Shown here one piece after another: positions 1 to 7,729 of a stretch of DNA of 44,584 nt. The stretch is taken from positions 1-44,584 of IMG/VR virus record IMGVR_UViG_3300033388_002580; one strand, 5' to 3'. This stretch comes from a virus. The position numbers and the translations under genes are program-made. The notes under the pieces were generated by a model. It was not told the origin of the DNA and did no database searches. It saw nothing but the letters and a program-made list of their open reading frames with translations. Numbering within the stretch: position 1 is the stretch's first letter; each line of letters starts with the position of its first letter.

Positions 1-64
1 AACCGATGTCCATGCTCGCCGGGGTATCAGCACAGTGGATATAGATTTCGTCTATGTCTCTCAT
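1..64 (-). CDS. 5' fragment of amidase endolysin gene (cut by contig end)
   Basis: This is the start of the N-acetylmuramoyl-L-alanine amidase gene found whole at 44115-44534. Only the first 21 codons are present here because the contig begins inside the gene. Its ATG (62-64) overlaps the TGA of the upstream membrane-protein gene (61-63) as an ATGA, which shows the two genes are joined in the circular molecule. Confidence 0.9.
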   Translation of the reverse strand, partial: MRDIDEIYIHCADTPASMDIG

Positions 65-114
65 TTATGTATCCCGTTGGTGGTGAGGTGTTTGAACTGG
101 CGTTCTTCGAGGAT
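1..114. repeat. Terminal direct repeat, left copy
   Basis: These 114 bases are identical to the last 114 bases of the window (44471-44584). The repeat starts and ends inside genes: the amidase 5' part and the 3' part of the upstream membrane-protein gene. This is what an assembler leaves when it closes a circular or circularly permuted molecule. A genuine short terminal repeat of T7 type is less likely because such repeats rarely split genes. The unique genome length is therefore 44470 bp. Confidence 0.95.
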
Positions 115-336
115 GGTGATTCGGCTAGTGTTGCTGGCTGTCCTTTCCTCAGTAATTTTGAGAATGGTATAGGACGTAGCCCCCGCGGCAGTAAGGCCAA
201 TGAGTAGCCCCCCAACAACTGTAGCGATTATCTTGCCCCAGTATTTTTTCATGTCTGCGGTATCTTCTGTTCTTGTCTGCATATTAAATACTGCTGAGAA
301 GGGGATAATGTCTGCGAGGTAGTTTATAATGTCCAT
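61..336 (-). CDS. Small membrane protein of the lysis cassette (holin-like candidate)
   Basis: The protein is about 91 residues from the ATG at 336; a TTG at 351 would add five residues. It has a weakly hydrophobic N-terminal part, one clear transmembrane segment (residues about 35-60, rich in G, A, I, V and L) and a charged C-terminal tail (ITILEERQFKHL). The stop overlaps the amidase start in an ATGA, so the two are translationally coupled. Position and topology suggest a lysis function such as a holin or antiholin, but no family motif is certain. No ribosome binding site is strong at any candidate start. An internal ATG at 252 would leave a 63-residue form that still holds the membrane segment. 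Confidence 0.6.
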   Translation of the reverse strand: MDIINYLADIIPFSAVFNMQTRTEDTADMKKYWGKIIATVVGGLLIGLTAAGATSYTILKITEERTASNTSRITILEERQFKHLTTNGIHK

Positions 337-564
337 ATGCTTATCATTCAAATATTAGCTGGGTACTTAACGATGGTACTGGGATTCATCGTATCAGTGC
401 TTTGCCTGTTTGTCTTAGTGAAATTGTGGGTATACATGCGTAGCTCCGATTTCTGGTTCATCGCCCTGCTTGTTTTCATTGCCGCTTTTCTCTCTATCAA
501 TATCATCACAGATTTTACCTATTTTATCCCACCAGAGGGGCATTTGTCCCATAGAGCCAACTAA
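337..564 (+). CDS. Possible two-segment membrane protein on the opposite strand
   Basis: This is a 75-codon + strand frame with two long hydrophobic stretches (residues about 2-32 and 40-58) separated by a short loop RSSDF, a holin-like topology. All neighbours are on the minus strand. It would overlap the giant gene's stop tail to tail and abut the start of the gene at 336 head to head. No ribosome binding site is evident. A 45-codon minus frame (552 to 415), lying exactly codon-opposite, is the competing explanation for part of it. The hydrophobic run continues past the end of that minus frame, which favours the + reading slightly. Confidence 0.35.
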   Translation: MLIIQILAGYLTMVLGFIVSVLCLFVLVKLWVYMRSSDFWFIALLVFIAAFLSINIITDFTYFIPPEGHLSHRAN

Positions 565-3500
565 TCCAGCAATTTCGGATTAATCACAGACTCTTTCCTA
601 TAGTCCAGTAGGCGCTGTTTTTTCTTCCTGATTAGGGTCTTGTACTCCGCTTTGATCTCCTTTCTCTGCTCCGGAGAGAGATTACGGTTCTTTAGCTGTG
701 CCGCCAGGGCACGGCCTGATTGTTTAATTTCCCAGCCCATTCGAGCGATATTCATCTTTCGGGACTTCTTCGGCTCTATCGGGTACAGATTCGTACCTAC
801 CAGTCTCAGCATGGATTGAACCTCTGTGCCTACTGGATCGCCATGACGGTCAACATAACCTCTGGTCGTCCTCATCATGTGGCCGGCGAAGCCCATGTCT
901 GTTAGCCATGTCGGCATAGCCATACGCCAGAGATATGTCATAACGCTGGCCAATTGCCGAGCTGGGGGATCGCCCTTGTGAAAAATATCTCTTTTGGTGA
1001 ACGGGTCTTTCCCTGTTTTAATAGCGGCAATTAGGTCAGGGACGGGGCCACCGAACATACCGGTGGTTTGGAAAGCATTGGCAAACTCGCCTTTGGCGAT
1101 CTCTTTAAACAGTTCTTCATACATGCCCCAAGGCAGATAATAGCTGATATCCAGCGCCTGCCAGCGACCATGCTTATCCTTCCAAGGTAGGAACATGGCA
1201 TGCCCTTTCTCTTGTAACCAGAGGGGCAGAGACTTTCTCAGTTGCAAAATATCCTTGGTTTCAACATCGTAATCATCTGCGATCATGGCAGCCAGTAAAT
1301 ATGGGATTAGGTAATACGGTAGTAATTTCCCAGGGCGTTTAAGGAAAGTCTCTACCATGCGCGGGAATACCTTGTAGTAGAACGTCATAAACGGAACCCC
1401 GATAGGGGCATTACGGAGATAACGGACAGATGGCGGAATCAGGCTGTAATCAAACAGCCATTTCTGCGCCTCAAGAACGGCTTGTTGTTCAGTAGCTCCT
1501 TTCTTCATTTCGTCGATGATCTTGGCAGTTTTGAATAATGCCTCAGATTGCTGATATATGTCGCCGGCACCTTGGCCGACTATACTTGCCAACTCCTTCA
1601 TCTTGGCAAAGCCCTTCGTTGCAAATCCTTTAGCCTCTCGAGACTGTAACGACAGGAGTTCTTTATTTATCTGGAACAGCTCGTTTGCAGAATATGTGGA
1701 TTCTGTTACCCCATATTTTTGTGCTACTCGCCAATGCTCCGAGGAAGTTAATAGCTTGCCGAGTCCTGCCGCTTTCATTTTCTTACGGAAGGCTGGGTTT
1801 GCGGAGGCAATCTCATAGAATGCCTGAGAAACGCGAACCGGAACCATTTGAAAACTCACCCCAGACAGGTGCAGCAATATTCCGTTTGATGTGAAGTTGC
1901 GTATCTGTGTCGGGGGGTTGAGTGCGACCTTCGACATCTTCCAGAGTTGGGTTACTTTGGTACCAAGACCACCGTAGCCGAGTAACCATTCTGCAACATT
2001 TGCATCTGGTTGAATAGCCTGTACTCCGCCTATCAGATCGTTAAATATTTCCTTACGGATATACATGCCGCGCATACGCCCATACCTGGGGGTATCTGGG
2101 ACTTGTTTGAAATCATCCGGTATCTGGTCAAGCTTCTCTGTCCCCTTGCGGATTATCTCATCGGCCTGCTTTATTATTTTCTCTGCCTTAACCCGGACCT
2201 CATCGTTATAATAAACGAGCTGTTTCCTTACCATCTTGACCTGATCTTTCAGCCAGAAAATAGAAACGTCGCGGTTGTTCCACTTCACCAGAGAATCTTT
2301 AAACACCCATTGCTCTTTTTTGGATATGAACTCAAAAAAGTCGAGCAAGGCCATGTCACGCATCGGCACGGCGATACCGCGGGAAGCCAGGAACCCTGGG
2401 TCGGTGATTTCGCCAAGCAATTCCCTGACTGTCTTCGGTAAGTCTTGTCTTTGTTTGGTAAACCCAAGGTCAGATATCTTCTTGTCAGACCCCAGGGCTT
2501 TGAACAGTGAGTCCCCAAGGATGTGTTTCATATACAAGCGGGGAAGGTATTTTCCTTCGTATTGGTTGAGACTTTCTTGTGATAACAGACCGCGCTCTAC
2601 CAGACCTCTGCCAACGCGCCCTATCAATTTCTTGATAGCAACCGCACTATTTCTAACATCGGCATCCTTGATGTTCTCTGGGGTAATGCGATTGGTTAGG
2701 TAATCATAGGCCGCTGTTCTGTCTGCCTCAGTGGCTTTTTGGAAAGTCTCCCAGACCTTCTTTGCAATGTTCTCAACCCCAGCAATCCTACCAAGTACGC
2801 GGTATCTTTCTGCCAGATAGACCTGCTCAGAAGGAAGTTTCCCCAAGGCAGACAATCGCCAGCCGAAAGAGTCATGCATCCAATTCATGCCAGCATCAAC
2901 TGCCTTCTGGTAGCCTTCGATAACAGGTTTTATGGGGTTGCTGTAGAATTGAATGCCGGTATTAAGTCCCTTATTTTCTTCCTGTCCAGCTTCTTCAAGG
3001 AGTTTGTCGGTAGCTTCCTGACTGAGTAATGGCCTTCCACCTTGTGCCTTAAACTGTGCTTTAGTAATACCCTTACCTTCTTCTTTGGATATTACGTCCT
3101 GCAGGATTTCTATAGAGAGATCGCCTTCTTGTATATCGGTAGTGGGTTTGGTGCGTCCCTCTATTTTCTCGCCTGTTTTGTAATCTATGCCTCTGCGTTT
3201 CAATAAACGTCGTGCAGCCTGCACAGACTCATTATCTGGATGCCCACGCGCAATAGTAATTGTTTCTTCTAATGCTGTTGGTGGTCGTATTTTCCCTTCT
3301 CTAACAAGCGTATCAAATTCTTTCTTGAGGTCTGATCTCTTCAAAATAAGCTGGCGGTCTTCCTCGGCCTGTCTTTCTACATTTCGCTTATGCCTAGATT
3401 CTGGTGTGCCTACCTTGATATGTAGGCCAGCATCGCCGATATCTTGGCGGCTTGCTCCGCGGCTTGCTGCAAATTGTTCAAACGTCTGCACAGGAATATC

Positions 3501-5369
3501 AGATGTTCTCTGATCCTGTATTTGTCTGCCACGTGAAACCACCTTTTCTTGTGTGGGTAATGCCTCTACTTTCCGAGCCTGATCCAATGTTTCCTTTTTA
3601 ATAAAATCAGTTGCTTCCTTTTCGTTCTTGAAAATGACAGGCTCGGAAGAGAGAGACTGATATGTCTGCTGACCAATATCATCTACAGAAAGCTGGCTCT
3701 CTTTTCCGCCTTCGATGTTACGTCTGATAATTATTGTCCCATCCCTATCATCCTTTCTTAGTGTGTAGTTGATAGAAAACTCTGTGCCGTCAGGGTCAGA
3801 TTGTTTCACCGATACACTCTTTTCTTGAACAGGCGCCCCTTTAACTGAAACCCATTGCGTTTCTTTTGCTTTCTTTTCTACGTCCTGTACCTGTTTGTCA
3901 ACTTGGTCCTTGGTTTTGACTACTTGTGGTACTGCCTTTTCCTGCGGTTTCTTCTGGCCATCGGGCTTTCCTGTTGGTTTTGTCGGCCCTGTTACTTGGG
4001 TAATATCAGTACCAGCCGATACCCCAACGCCAGCACCAAAGCCACCTATGGCAGAAGCGAGTACGCCTCTGGTGGTGTCTGCCAGGGTAATATCTTTTAG
4101 TTCCTTGCCTTGTACGCGGATGAACTCGGCAATATTGGTATTCACTTGCTGCAGTACCTCAGTCCCGGATTCCCACAGTCCTTTCCGTAGGCCGTTGGCT
4201 ATCATGGTCCAAGCCTTCTTACCGATGGAGCTGTTCAGGAATTTACGCACAGCCTCACGACCGGCACCCTTGGTGATCTTGCGGATCCCCAGTCTTTCCA
4301 GAAGGCCATTGATAAAAGCGACTTGGCCCAAACCCTTAACAAATTCCTCGTCGGATACTTTCTGCCCGGTACGCTTTTCAAAGTCTGCAGCGTCAGAGGC
4401 AAACTCCATCCCCTCAAGCCAAGTTATGAACTTCAGGGAACCGCCGGACATAATGGCGGCAACCATAGACGGGGCCGCCTGACCGACGAACGCCCCCCAG
4501 GTCTTGGTATCCCCCAGTAATTCAACCAATGGTCTGAAATCTCCCTCAAACAGTTTGTTTGTTGCGACATCCGCCCTCTGGTTGAGTTTTGAGACTTCCG
4601 CGAATGGTTTTCCTATAGCGGTATCCGCCAACACAGGGCCGGCAAGCATTTCACTTGCCGTATTAATGGAATCAGCGATCTCATTGCTGTGCTTGGCAAG
4701 CCAGCTCATAGCCTGTTCCTGTCCTGACCCTTCAAACGGCATGCCTTTTGGAGCGAACTTCTTATGGGCGAATCTGGAAATACGCAACAAAGTTTCTGGT
4801 GTTCGGAAGATACTCTCTGCCATACCGATAGTGCCTGTTGCAAAGGCTGCGGCTGATACTGCCCCAGAGGATACTTCCCTTTCCTGACCGAATACCTCAG
4901 AACCTAACTGAGCTATATTGGCAAGACCGGAAAACCCGGGGACAGCCTTTAATGGTGCGGTAAAAGCGGCCAGTCTATCCGTTAGAAACTGTGTTCTTGT
5001 CCCGGGAGGGGTATGGCGGGAGATTATATCCAGCTCTTTTTTTGCACGTTCTTTTGTAATCTGGCCGGACGCTAATCGATCCTCTACTGAGACAATACGT
5101 GATTGTATTTTCTCTGGGTAACGAGATAGTGCTTTGTTTGATACACCGGTTTTTTCAAGATTGTCCAGAGCAAAGCCCTTGGGTAAGGCTTCTTCTTTGG
5201 GCTTGTCCAGCTTGAAGCCTTCCGGCAGGGTCTTTGGTTTATCGACAGTGAACCCTTCGGGCAAGGCGTCTGTCTTGGTGTCTTCGGTGAATCCTTCGGG
5301 AAGGGTGGCGTCTTTTTCCTTGTCTAGTGCGAAACCTTCCGGCAGGGCTACGGCGCTATTGTCTGCCAT
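561..5369 (-). CDS. Giant internal virion / DNA-ejection protein (1602 aa, LPD38-like C-terminus)
   Basis: This is the largest gene in the genome. The N-terminus carries five LPEGF-type repeats (starting at residues 9, 23, 36, 48 and 62). Hydrophobic and Gly/Ala-rich stretches follow near residues 150-180, 240-320 and 430-460. The middle is charged and low in complexity (about 470-800), and a long helical C-terminal half ends with the sequence YYLIPYLLAAMI and a basic tail. The C-terminal part resembles the large polyvalent-protein domain LPD38, which is known from ejected phage proteins. The gene closes the head/tail cluster just after two ejection-type genes, and its start overlaps the upstream gene by 22 bp. 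I infer that it is packaged and injected with DNA, like T7 gp16 or P22 gp16/gp20. No catalytic motif is recognised. Confidence 0.8.
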   Translation of the reverse strand: MADNSAVALPEGFALDKEKDATLPEGFTEDTKTDALPEGFTVDKPKTLPEGFKLDKPKEEALPKGFALDNLEKTGVSNKALSRYPEKIQSRIVSVEDRLASGQITKERAKKELDIISRHTPPGTRTQFLTDRLAAFTAPLKAVPGFSGLANIAQLGSEVFGQEREVSSGAVSAAAFATGTIGMAESIFRTPETLLRISRFAHKKFAPKGMPFEGSGQEQAMSWLAKHSNEIADSINTASEMLAGPVLADTAIGKPFAEVSKLNQRADVATNKLFEGDFRPLVELLGDTKTWGAFVGQAAPSMVAAIMSGGSLKFITWLEGMEFASDAADFEKRTGQKVSDEEFVKGLGQVAFINGLLERLGIRKITKGAGREAVRKFLNSSIGKKAWTMIANGLRKGLWESGTEVLQQVNTNIAEFIRVQGKELKDITLADTTRGVLASAIGGFGAGVGVSAGTDITQVTGPTKPTGKPDGQKKPQEKAVPQVVKTKDQVDKQVQDVEKKAKETQWVSVKGAPVQEKSVSVKQSDPDGTEFSINYTLRKDDRDGTIIIRRNIEGGKESQLSVDDIGQQTYQSLSSEPVIFKNEKEATDFIKKETLDQARKVEALPTQEKVVSRGRQIQDQRTSDIPVQTFEQFAASRGASRQDIGDAGLHIKVGTPESRHKRNVERQAEEDRQLILKRSDLKKEFDTLVREGKIRPPTALEETITIARGHPDNESVQAARRLLKRRGIDYKTGEKIEGRTKPTTDIQEGDLSIEILQDVISKEEGKGITKAQFKAQGGRPLLSQEATDKLLEEAGQEENKGLNTGIQFYSNPIKPVIEGYQKAVDAGMNWMHDSFGWRLSALGKLPSEQVYLAERYRVLGRIAGVENIAKKVWETFQKATEADRTAAYDYLTNRITPENIKDADVRNSAVAIKKLIGRVGRGLVERGLLSQESLNQYEGKYLPRLYMKHILGDSLFKALGSDKKISDLGFTKQRQDLPKTVRELLGEITDPGFLASRGIAVPMRDMALLDFFEFISKKEQWVFKDSLVKWNNRDVSIFWLKDQVKMVRKQLVYYNDEVRVKAEKIIKQADEIIRKGTEKLDQIPDDFKQVPDTPRYGRMRGMYIRKEIFNDLIGGVQAIQPDANVAEWLLGYGGLGTKVTQLWKMSKVALNPPTQIRNFTSNGILLHLSGVSFQMVPVRVSQAFYEIASANPAFRKKMKAAGLGKLLTSSEHWRVAQKYGVTESTYSANELFQINKELLSLQSREAKGFATKGFAKMKELASIVGQGAGDIYQQSEALFKTAKIIDEMKKGATEQQAVLEAQKWLFDYSLIPPSVRYLRNAPIGVPFMTFYYKVFPRMVETFLKRPGKLLPYYLIPYLLAAMIADDYDVETKDILQLRKSLPLWLQEKGHAMFLPWKDKHGRWQALDISYYLPWGMYEELFKEIAKGEFANAFQTTGMFGGPVPDLIAAIKTGKDPFTKRDIFHKGDPPARQLASVMTYLWRMAMPTWLTDMGFAGHMMRTTRGYVDRHGDPVGTEVQSMLRLVGTNLYPIEPKKSRKMNIARMGWEIKQSGRALAAQLKNRNLSPEQRKEIKAEYKTLIRKKKQRLLDYRKESVINPKLLD
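5172..5345 (-). repeat. Five LPEGF peptide repeats in the giant virion protein
   Basis: Copies LPEGF, LPEGF, LPEGF, LPEGF and LPKGF start at residues 9, 23, 36, 48 and 62, each followed by a short acidic or basic linker such as ALDKEKDAT. The codons differ between copies: leucine is CTG, CTT, TTG, CTG, TTA, and glycine is GGT, GGA, GGG, GGC, GGC. The repeat is therefore kept at protein level, not DNA level. Confidence 0.85.
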
Positions 5370-6241
5370 TCCCCATCCCTCAAGACGGCTCTTTCGCCTT
5401 CGGCGTTGGTGGCCGTCTTTTCATTAGGCTTGATGTCAGCCGCAGGGATACCGCCACCAGCAGAGTCTGTAGGTGTTGCAAAGGTTGTTTCTTGTTTGAA
5501 TACACCGTCCTCAATTCTTCCCAGTGTTCGGCCTGTCGTGACATCAATTAGCGTAGCGTCTTGAGTGAACTGGTCTTTCAGAACTTTTACTGTATTGAAT
5601 CCTACTGCCCGAGCGATATCTTTAGGTACACCTTGCGCCTCTAGTTCTCGTTGTCGCTTCAATCCAGAAGACGGTTTATCTGCTTTTGTACGCGCTTTGA
5701 TTCTGGCAGCTCTCTCAGTAGCTCTGTGATGGCGTACCGTTTCTTTCTGCTTGGTCTGTTCCAGACCGAATTTCTGTAATGCCAGCGAGTTATCCACAAT
5801 GCGCTTAACAAAGGCCGGGTCGTATTTGGCCGGGAGACTGTCTGGTTTTGCCAGCTTGGTTTTATATGACCGGGCAACAGCCAGATCGTAGGACTTCTGG
5901 TCTGTCACGCCCTGGAATAGTTGGGCAGTCATACCCAGGACTCTCTGGGTATTTTCTAACCCCCGGGCGCGAGATTCCTGAAAGGACTGTTCTGCCTTAT
6001 TGGCTTCCTGTGTGAAACCGCCTTCCCGAAGTTTCTGGATATGCCCTGCCCGATCAAAACTTATCTCCCCGGTATTCGGGTCTTTGACATTAGAGCTTTG
6101 TGCTATATCGGAAAGTGTTTTACTTCTGGCCTTTTGGTCAATAGCTTCTCCCAGCTTGAACTGTGCAGTGGCGACTCCTGTGGCCTGGGCCTCAACTTGG
6201 GCAAGATTCAGAGTTTTAAATTCAGGGAATGCTATAGGCAT
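5348..6241 (-). CDS. Internal virion / ejection-associated protein (297 aa)
   Basis: The protein is largely helical and rich in Q, A and K, without a signal peptide. A basic central stretch (residues about 165-200, RHHRATERAARIKARTK) is followed by a beta-like segment with IDVTTGRTLGRI. The C-terminus is Gly/Pro-rich. It lies between a gp7-like ejection protein (one-base overlap at 6241) and the giant virion protein (22-bp overlap). This matches the position of the second ejection protein in P22-type genomes. No specific family is recognised; the assignment rests on context and composition. Confidence 0.6.
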   Translation of the reverse strand: MPIAFPEFKTLNLAQVEAQATGVATAQFKLGEAIDQKARSKTLSDIAQSSNVKDPNTGEISFDRAGHIQKLREGGFTQEANKAEQSFQESRARGLENTQRVLGMTAQLFQGVTDQKSYDLAVARSYKTKLAKPDSLPAKYDPAFVKRIVDNSLALQKFGLEQTKQKETVRHHRATERAARIKARTKADKPSSGLKRQRELEAQGVPKDIARAVGFNTVKVLKDQFTQDATLIDVTTGRTLGRIEDGVFKQETTFATPTDSAGGGIPAADIKPNEKTATNAEGERAVLRDGEWQTIAP

Positions 6242-6864
6242 TATGCGGCCTTCGGGGTGAGTTCACCCAATCTCTTTTGGAACTGGAAGTTCTGGATAGC
6301 ACCTTGTGTTTGGGTATTAATGTTTGAAGCGGTCCCCAAAGCTATCTGTGCCTGTGTAGTCCCCTGTTCCTGGAATATGGAAGCACTTTGAGCACCTGCC
6401 GCGGTAGCCGCAGTAGCCGTACCACCAGCCGCACCAAGCCCTATTCGAGCTGCCTCACCTAATTGTACTGTCTGTCTTTCCAGTTCTTGTCCCAAAACAT
6501 TTACCCGTCCCTTGGCTGCTTCGGTTACAGCCCTGCCTGATAACAGACCACTTCTTGCGGCAGCGGAGTTCTCTACCGCGTCTTCAACCGCTTTCAGTTT
6601 TAGCTGTACTCCGGGGGTTTCCAGTAATTGCTGCTCGATTTCTGCACCGGTCTTGCCACCAAGACCAAGTAATCCTTGAAGTTCAGTAATGGCGGATTCG
6701 CCAAGATCACGGAAGGGAGCAAGGGTTTCAAATACCAGATCAAACTGGCGTTTGACTTCGGCTAGTGCGCGTTTGGCGTTCCGGCTGGATATTTTACCGG
6801 CACTCTTACCGCCCAAGAAGGAACTTGCTATTCCTACACCTGCTGCTATTGCTGCTACTGCCAT
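6241..6864 (-). CDS. gp7-like DNA ejection protein
   Basis: The 207-residue protein has a small-residue hydrophobic N-terminus (MAVAAIAAGVGIASSFLGGK) followed by long helices and an Ala/Gly/Thr-rich region (AAGGTATAATAAGAQS). This layout is typical of podoviral ejection proteins of the P22 gp7 type, which insert in the host envelope during DNA delivery. The family-typical FRDLGESAITELQGLLG segment sits near residue 50. The gene starts with ATG at 6864, overlaps the upstream sulfotransferase-like gene by 10 bp and shares a base with the next gene. Confidence 0.7.
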   Translation of the reverse strand: MAVAAIAAGVGIASSFLGGKSAGKISSRNAKRALAEVKRQFDLVFETLAPFRDLGESAITELQGLLGLGGKTGAEIEQQLLETPGVQLKLKAVEDAVENSAAARSGLLSGRAVTEAAKGRVNVLGQELERQTVQLGEAARIGLGAAGGTATAATAAGAQSASIFQEQGTTQAQIALGTASNINTQTQGAIQNFQFQKRLGELTPKAA

Positions 6865-7382
6865 ATACTTATCTCCTTAACAAGAGTGTCCAGCCGTTGC
6901 TGGGTGATCTCTATTTTGAAGTCTTTTAGCATCTCCGCCCTTTCCTCATTGAACGGAACGGGTAGGCAGTATTCCCAAATTTCTTCCAGCCTTGAGTCTA
7001 CCTGATCGAAGGGAATATGTAGCCCTTCCATCACCTGTAGTCTAGCCCAAAGCGCCTCCATATTCTGCCGTATTTCTTTCGATGTGCCAAATATTTCCTT
7101 GCCGTACTCTTTCTGCATGTCCTCAAGACTCGCTACAACCTCATCCAGGTCGCGCTCGATAATGACAGTCGGTCCCCATGTCTCGGACATGAACAAGGCA
7201 GTGGTGGTATTACTATCTCCTACATGGCGGTGATATTTCATGGAGTCCAGCTTCGTTTGGTACTGAACCACAGACTCACAACCCGACATGCCTTCGTGGA
7301 AACAGTGGACATCCCCATAGGTAAACAGGTTCGCCATCCATGCAGTACGACTTCTTGGGAGTCCGGTTATAAAGAAGTTCAT
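6855..7382 (-). CDS. Sulfotransferase-like P-loop protein
   Basis: The 175-residue protein opens with FFITGLPRSRTAWMANLF. This matches the 5'-phosphosulfate-binding loop of PAPS-dependent sulfotransferases: a beta strand, a G-x-P-R-S-R-T loop, then a helix. Further on, a strand with VIIERDLDEVVASL resembles the 3'-phosphate-binding RDP-like motif. It would transfer sulfate from PAPS to a hydroxyl or amine, but the acceptor cannot be read from sequence. It lies inside the tail/ejection cluster, overlapping both neighbours, so a virion or host-surface glycan target is possible. It is shorter than cellular sulfotransferases (250-350 residues), so it could be a minimal or modified enzyme. Confidence 0.7.
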   Translation of the reverse strand: MNFFITGLPRSRTAWMANLFTYGDVHCFHEGMSGCESVVQYQTKLDSMKYHRHVGDSNTTTALFMSETWGPTVIIERDLDEVVASLEDMQKEYGKEIFGTSKEIRQNMEALWARLQVMEGLHIPFDQVDSRLEEIWEYCLPVPFNEERAEMLKDFKIEITQQRLDTLVKEISIWQ

Positions 7383-7729
7383 CGTCTATGCTCCACAACC
7401 AGATAAGTCTCAGTCCCTGGATTTATCGGGCTTCCTGAGAAATTACGGAAGGTGATGGACAGGGTATCATCTGCCGATATGAAGGCGTCCAAAATGGACA
7501 GATCAGTGGTCTTCGTCGGTTTGTTGACGGTGACATGGTTCCCACTGACAAGTCCTGTGACAGTGAAGGTTTGTGAGTCTTCCGAATTTGCCGGAACACT
7601 GGTTGGGTTGATACTTGGGGTGTATAGAACATCCCGAGAGACAAGCTGTATTAATTGGGTGAACCAGTCCAGCCATGGCCTCGCCTGTATGTTCTCGTCG
7701 TCCGGCTGTGAGGGGATGAGTTGGCGCAT
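7379..7729 (-). CDS. Small beta-rich structural protein
   Basis: The 116-residue protein has a helical N-terminus (WLDWFTQLIQLVSRDVLY) followed by a beta-sandwich-like part with alternating strands (FTVTGLVSGNHVTVNKP, TLSITFRNFSGSPINPG). It sits between the gp10-like tail protein (one base shared at 7729) and the sulfotransferase-like gene (ATGA overlap at 7379-7382). It is probably a small tail or fibre accessory protein. No family is recognised. Confidence 0.55.
   Translation of the reverse strand: MRQLIPSQPDDENIQARPWLDWFTQLIQLVSRDVLYTPSINPTSVPANSEDSQTFTVTGLVSGNHVTVNKPTKTTDLSILDAFISADDTLSITFRNFSGSPINPGTETYLVVEHRR

Noticed and set aside
3895-4482. 195-codon + strand frame inside the giant virion gene
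   Set aside because: It is Ser/Pro-rich shadow sequence codon-opposite a clearly coding gene, with no binding site.
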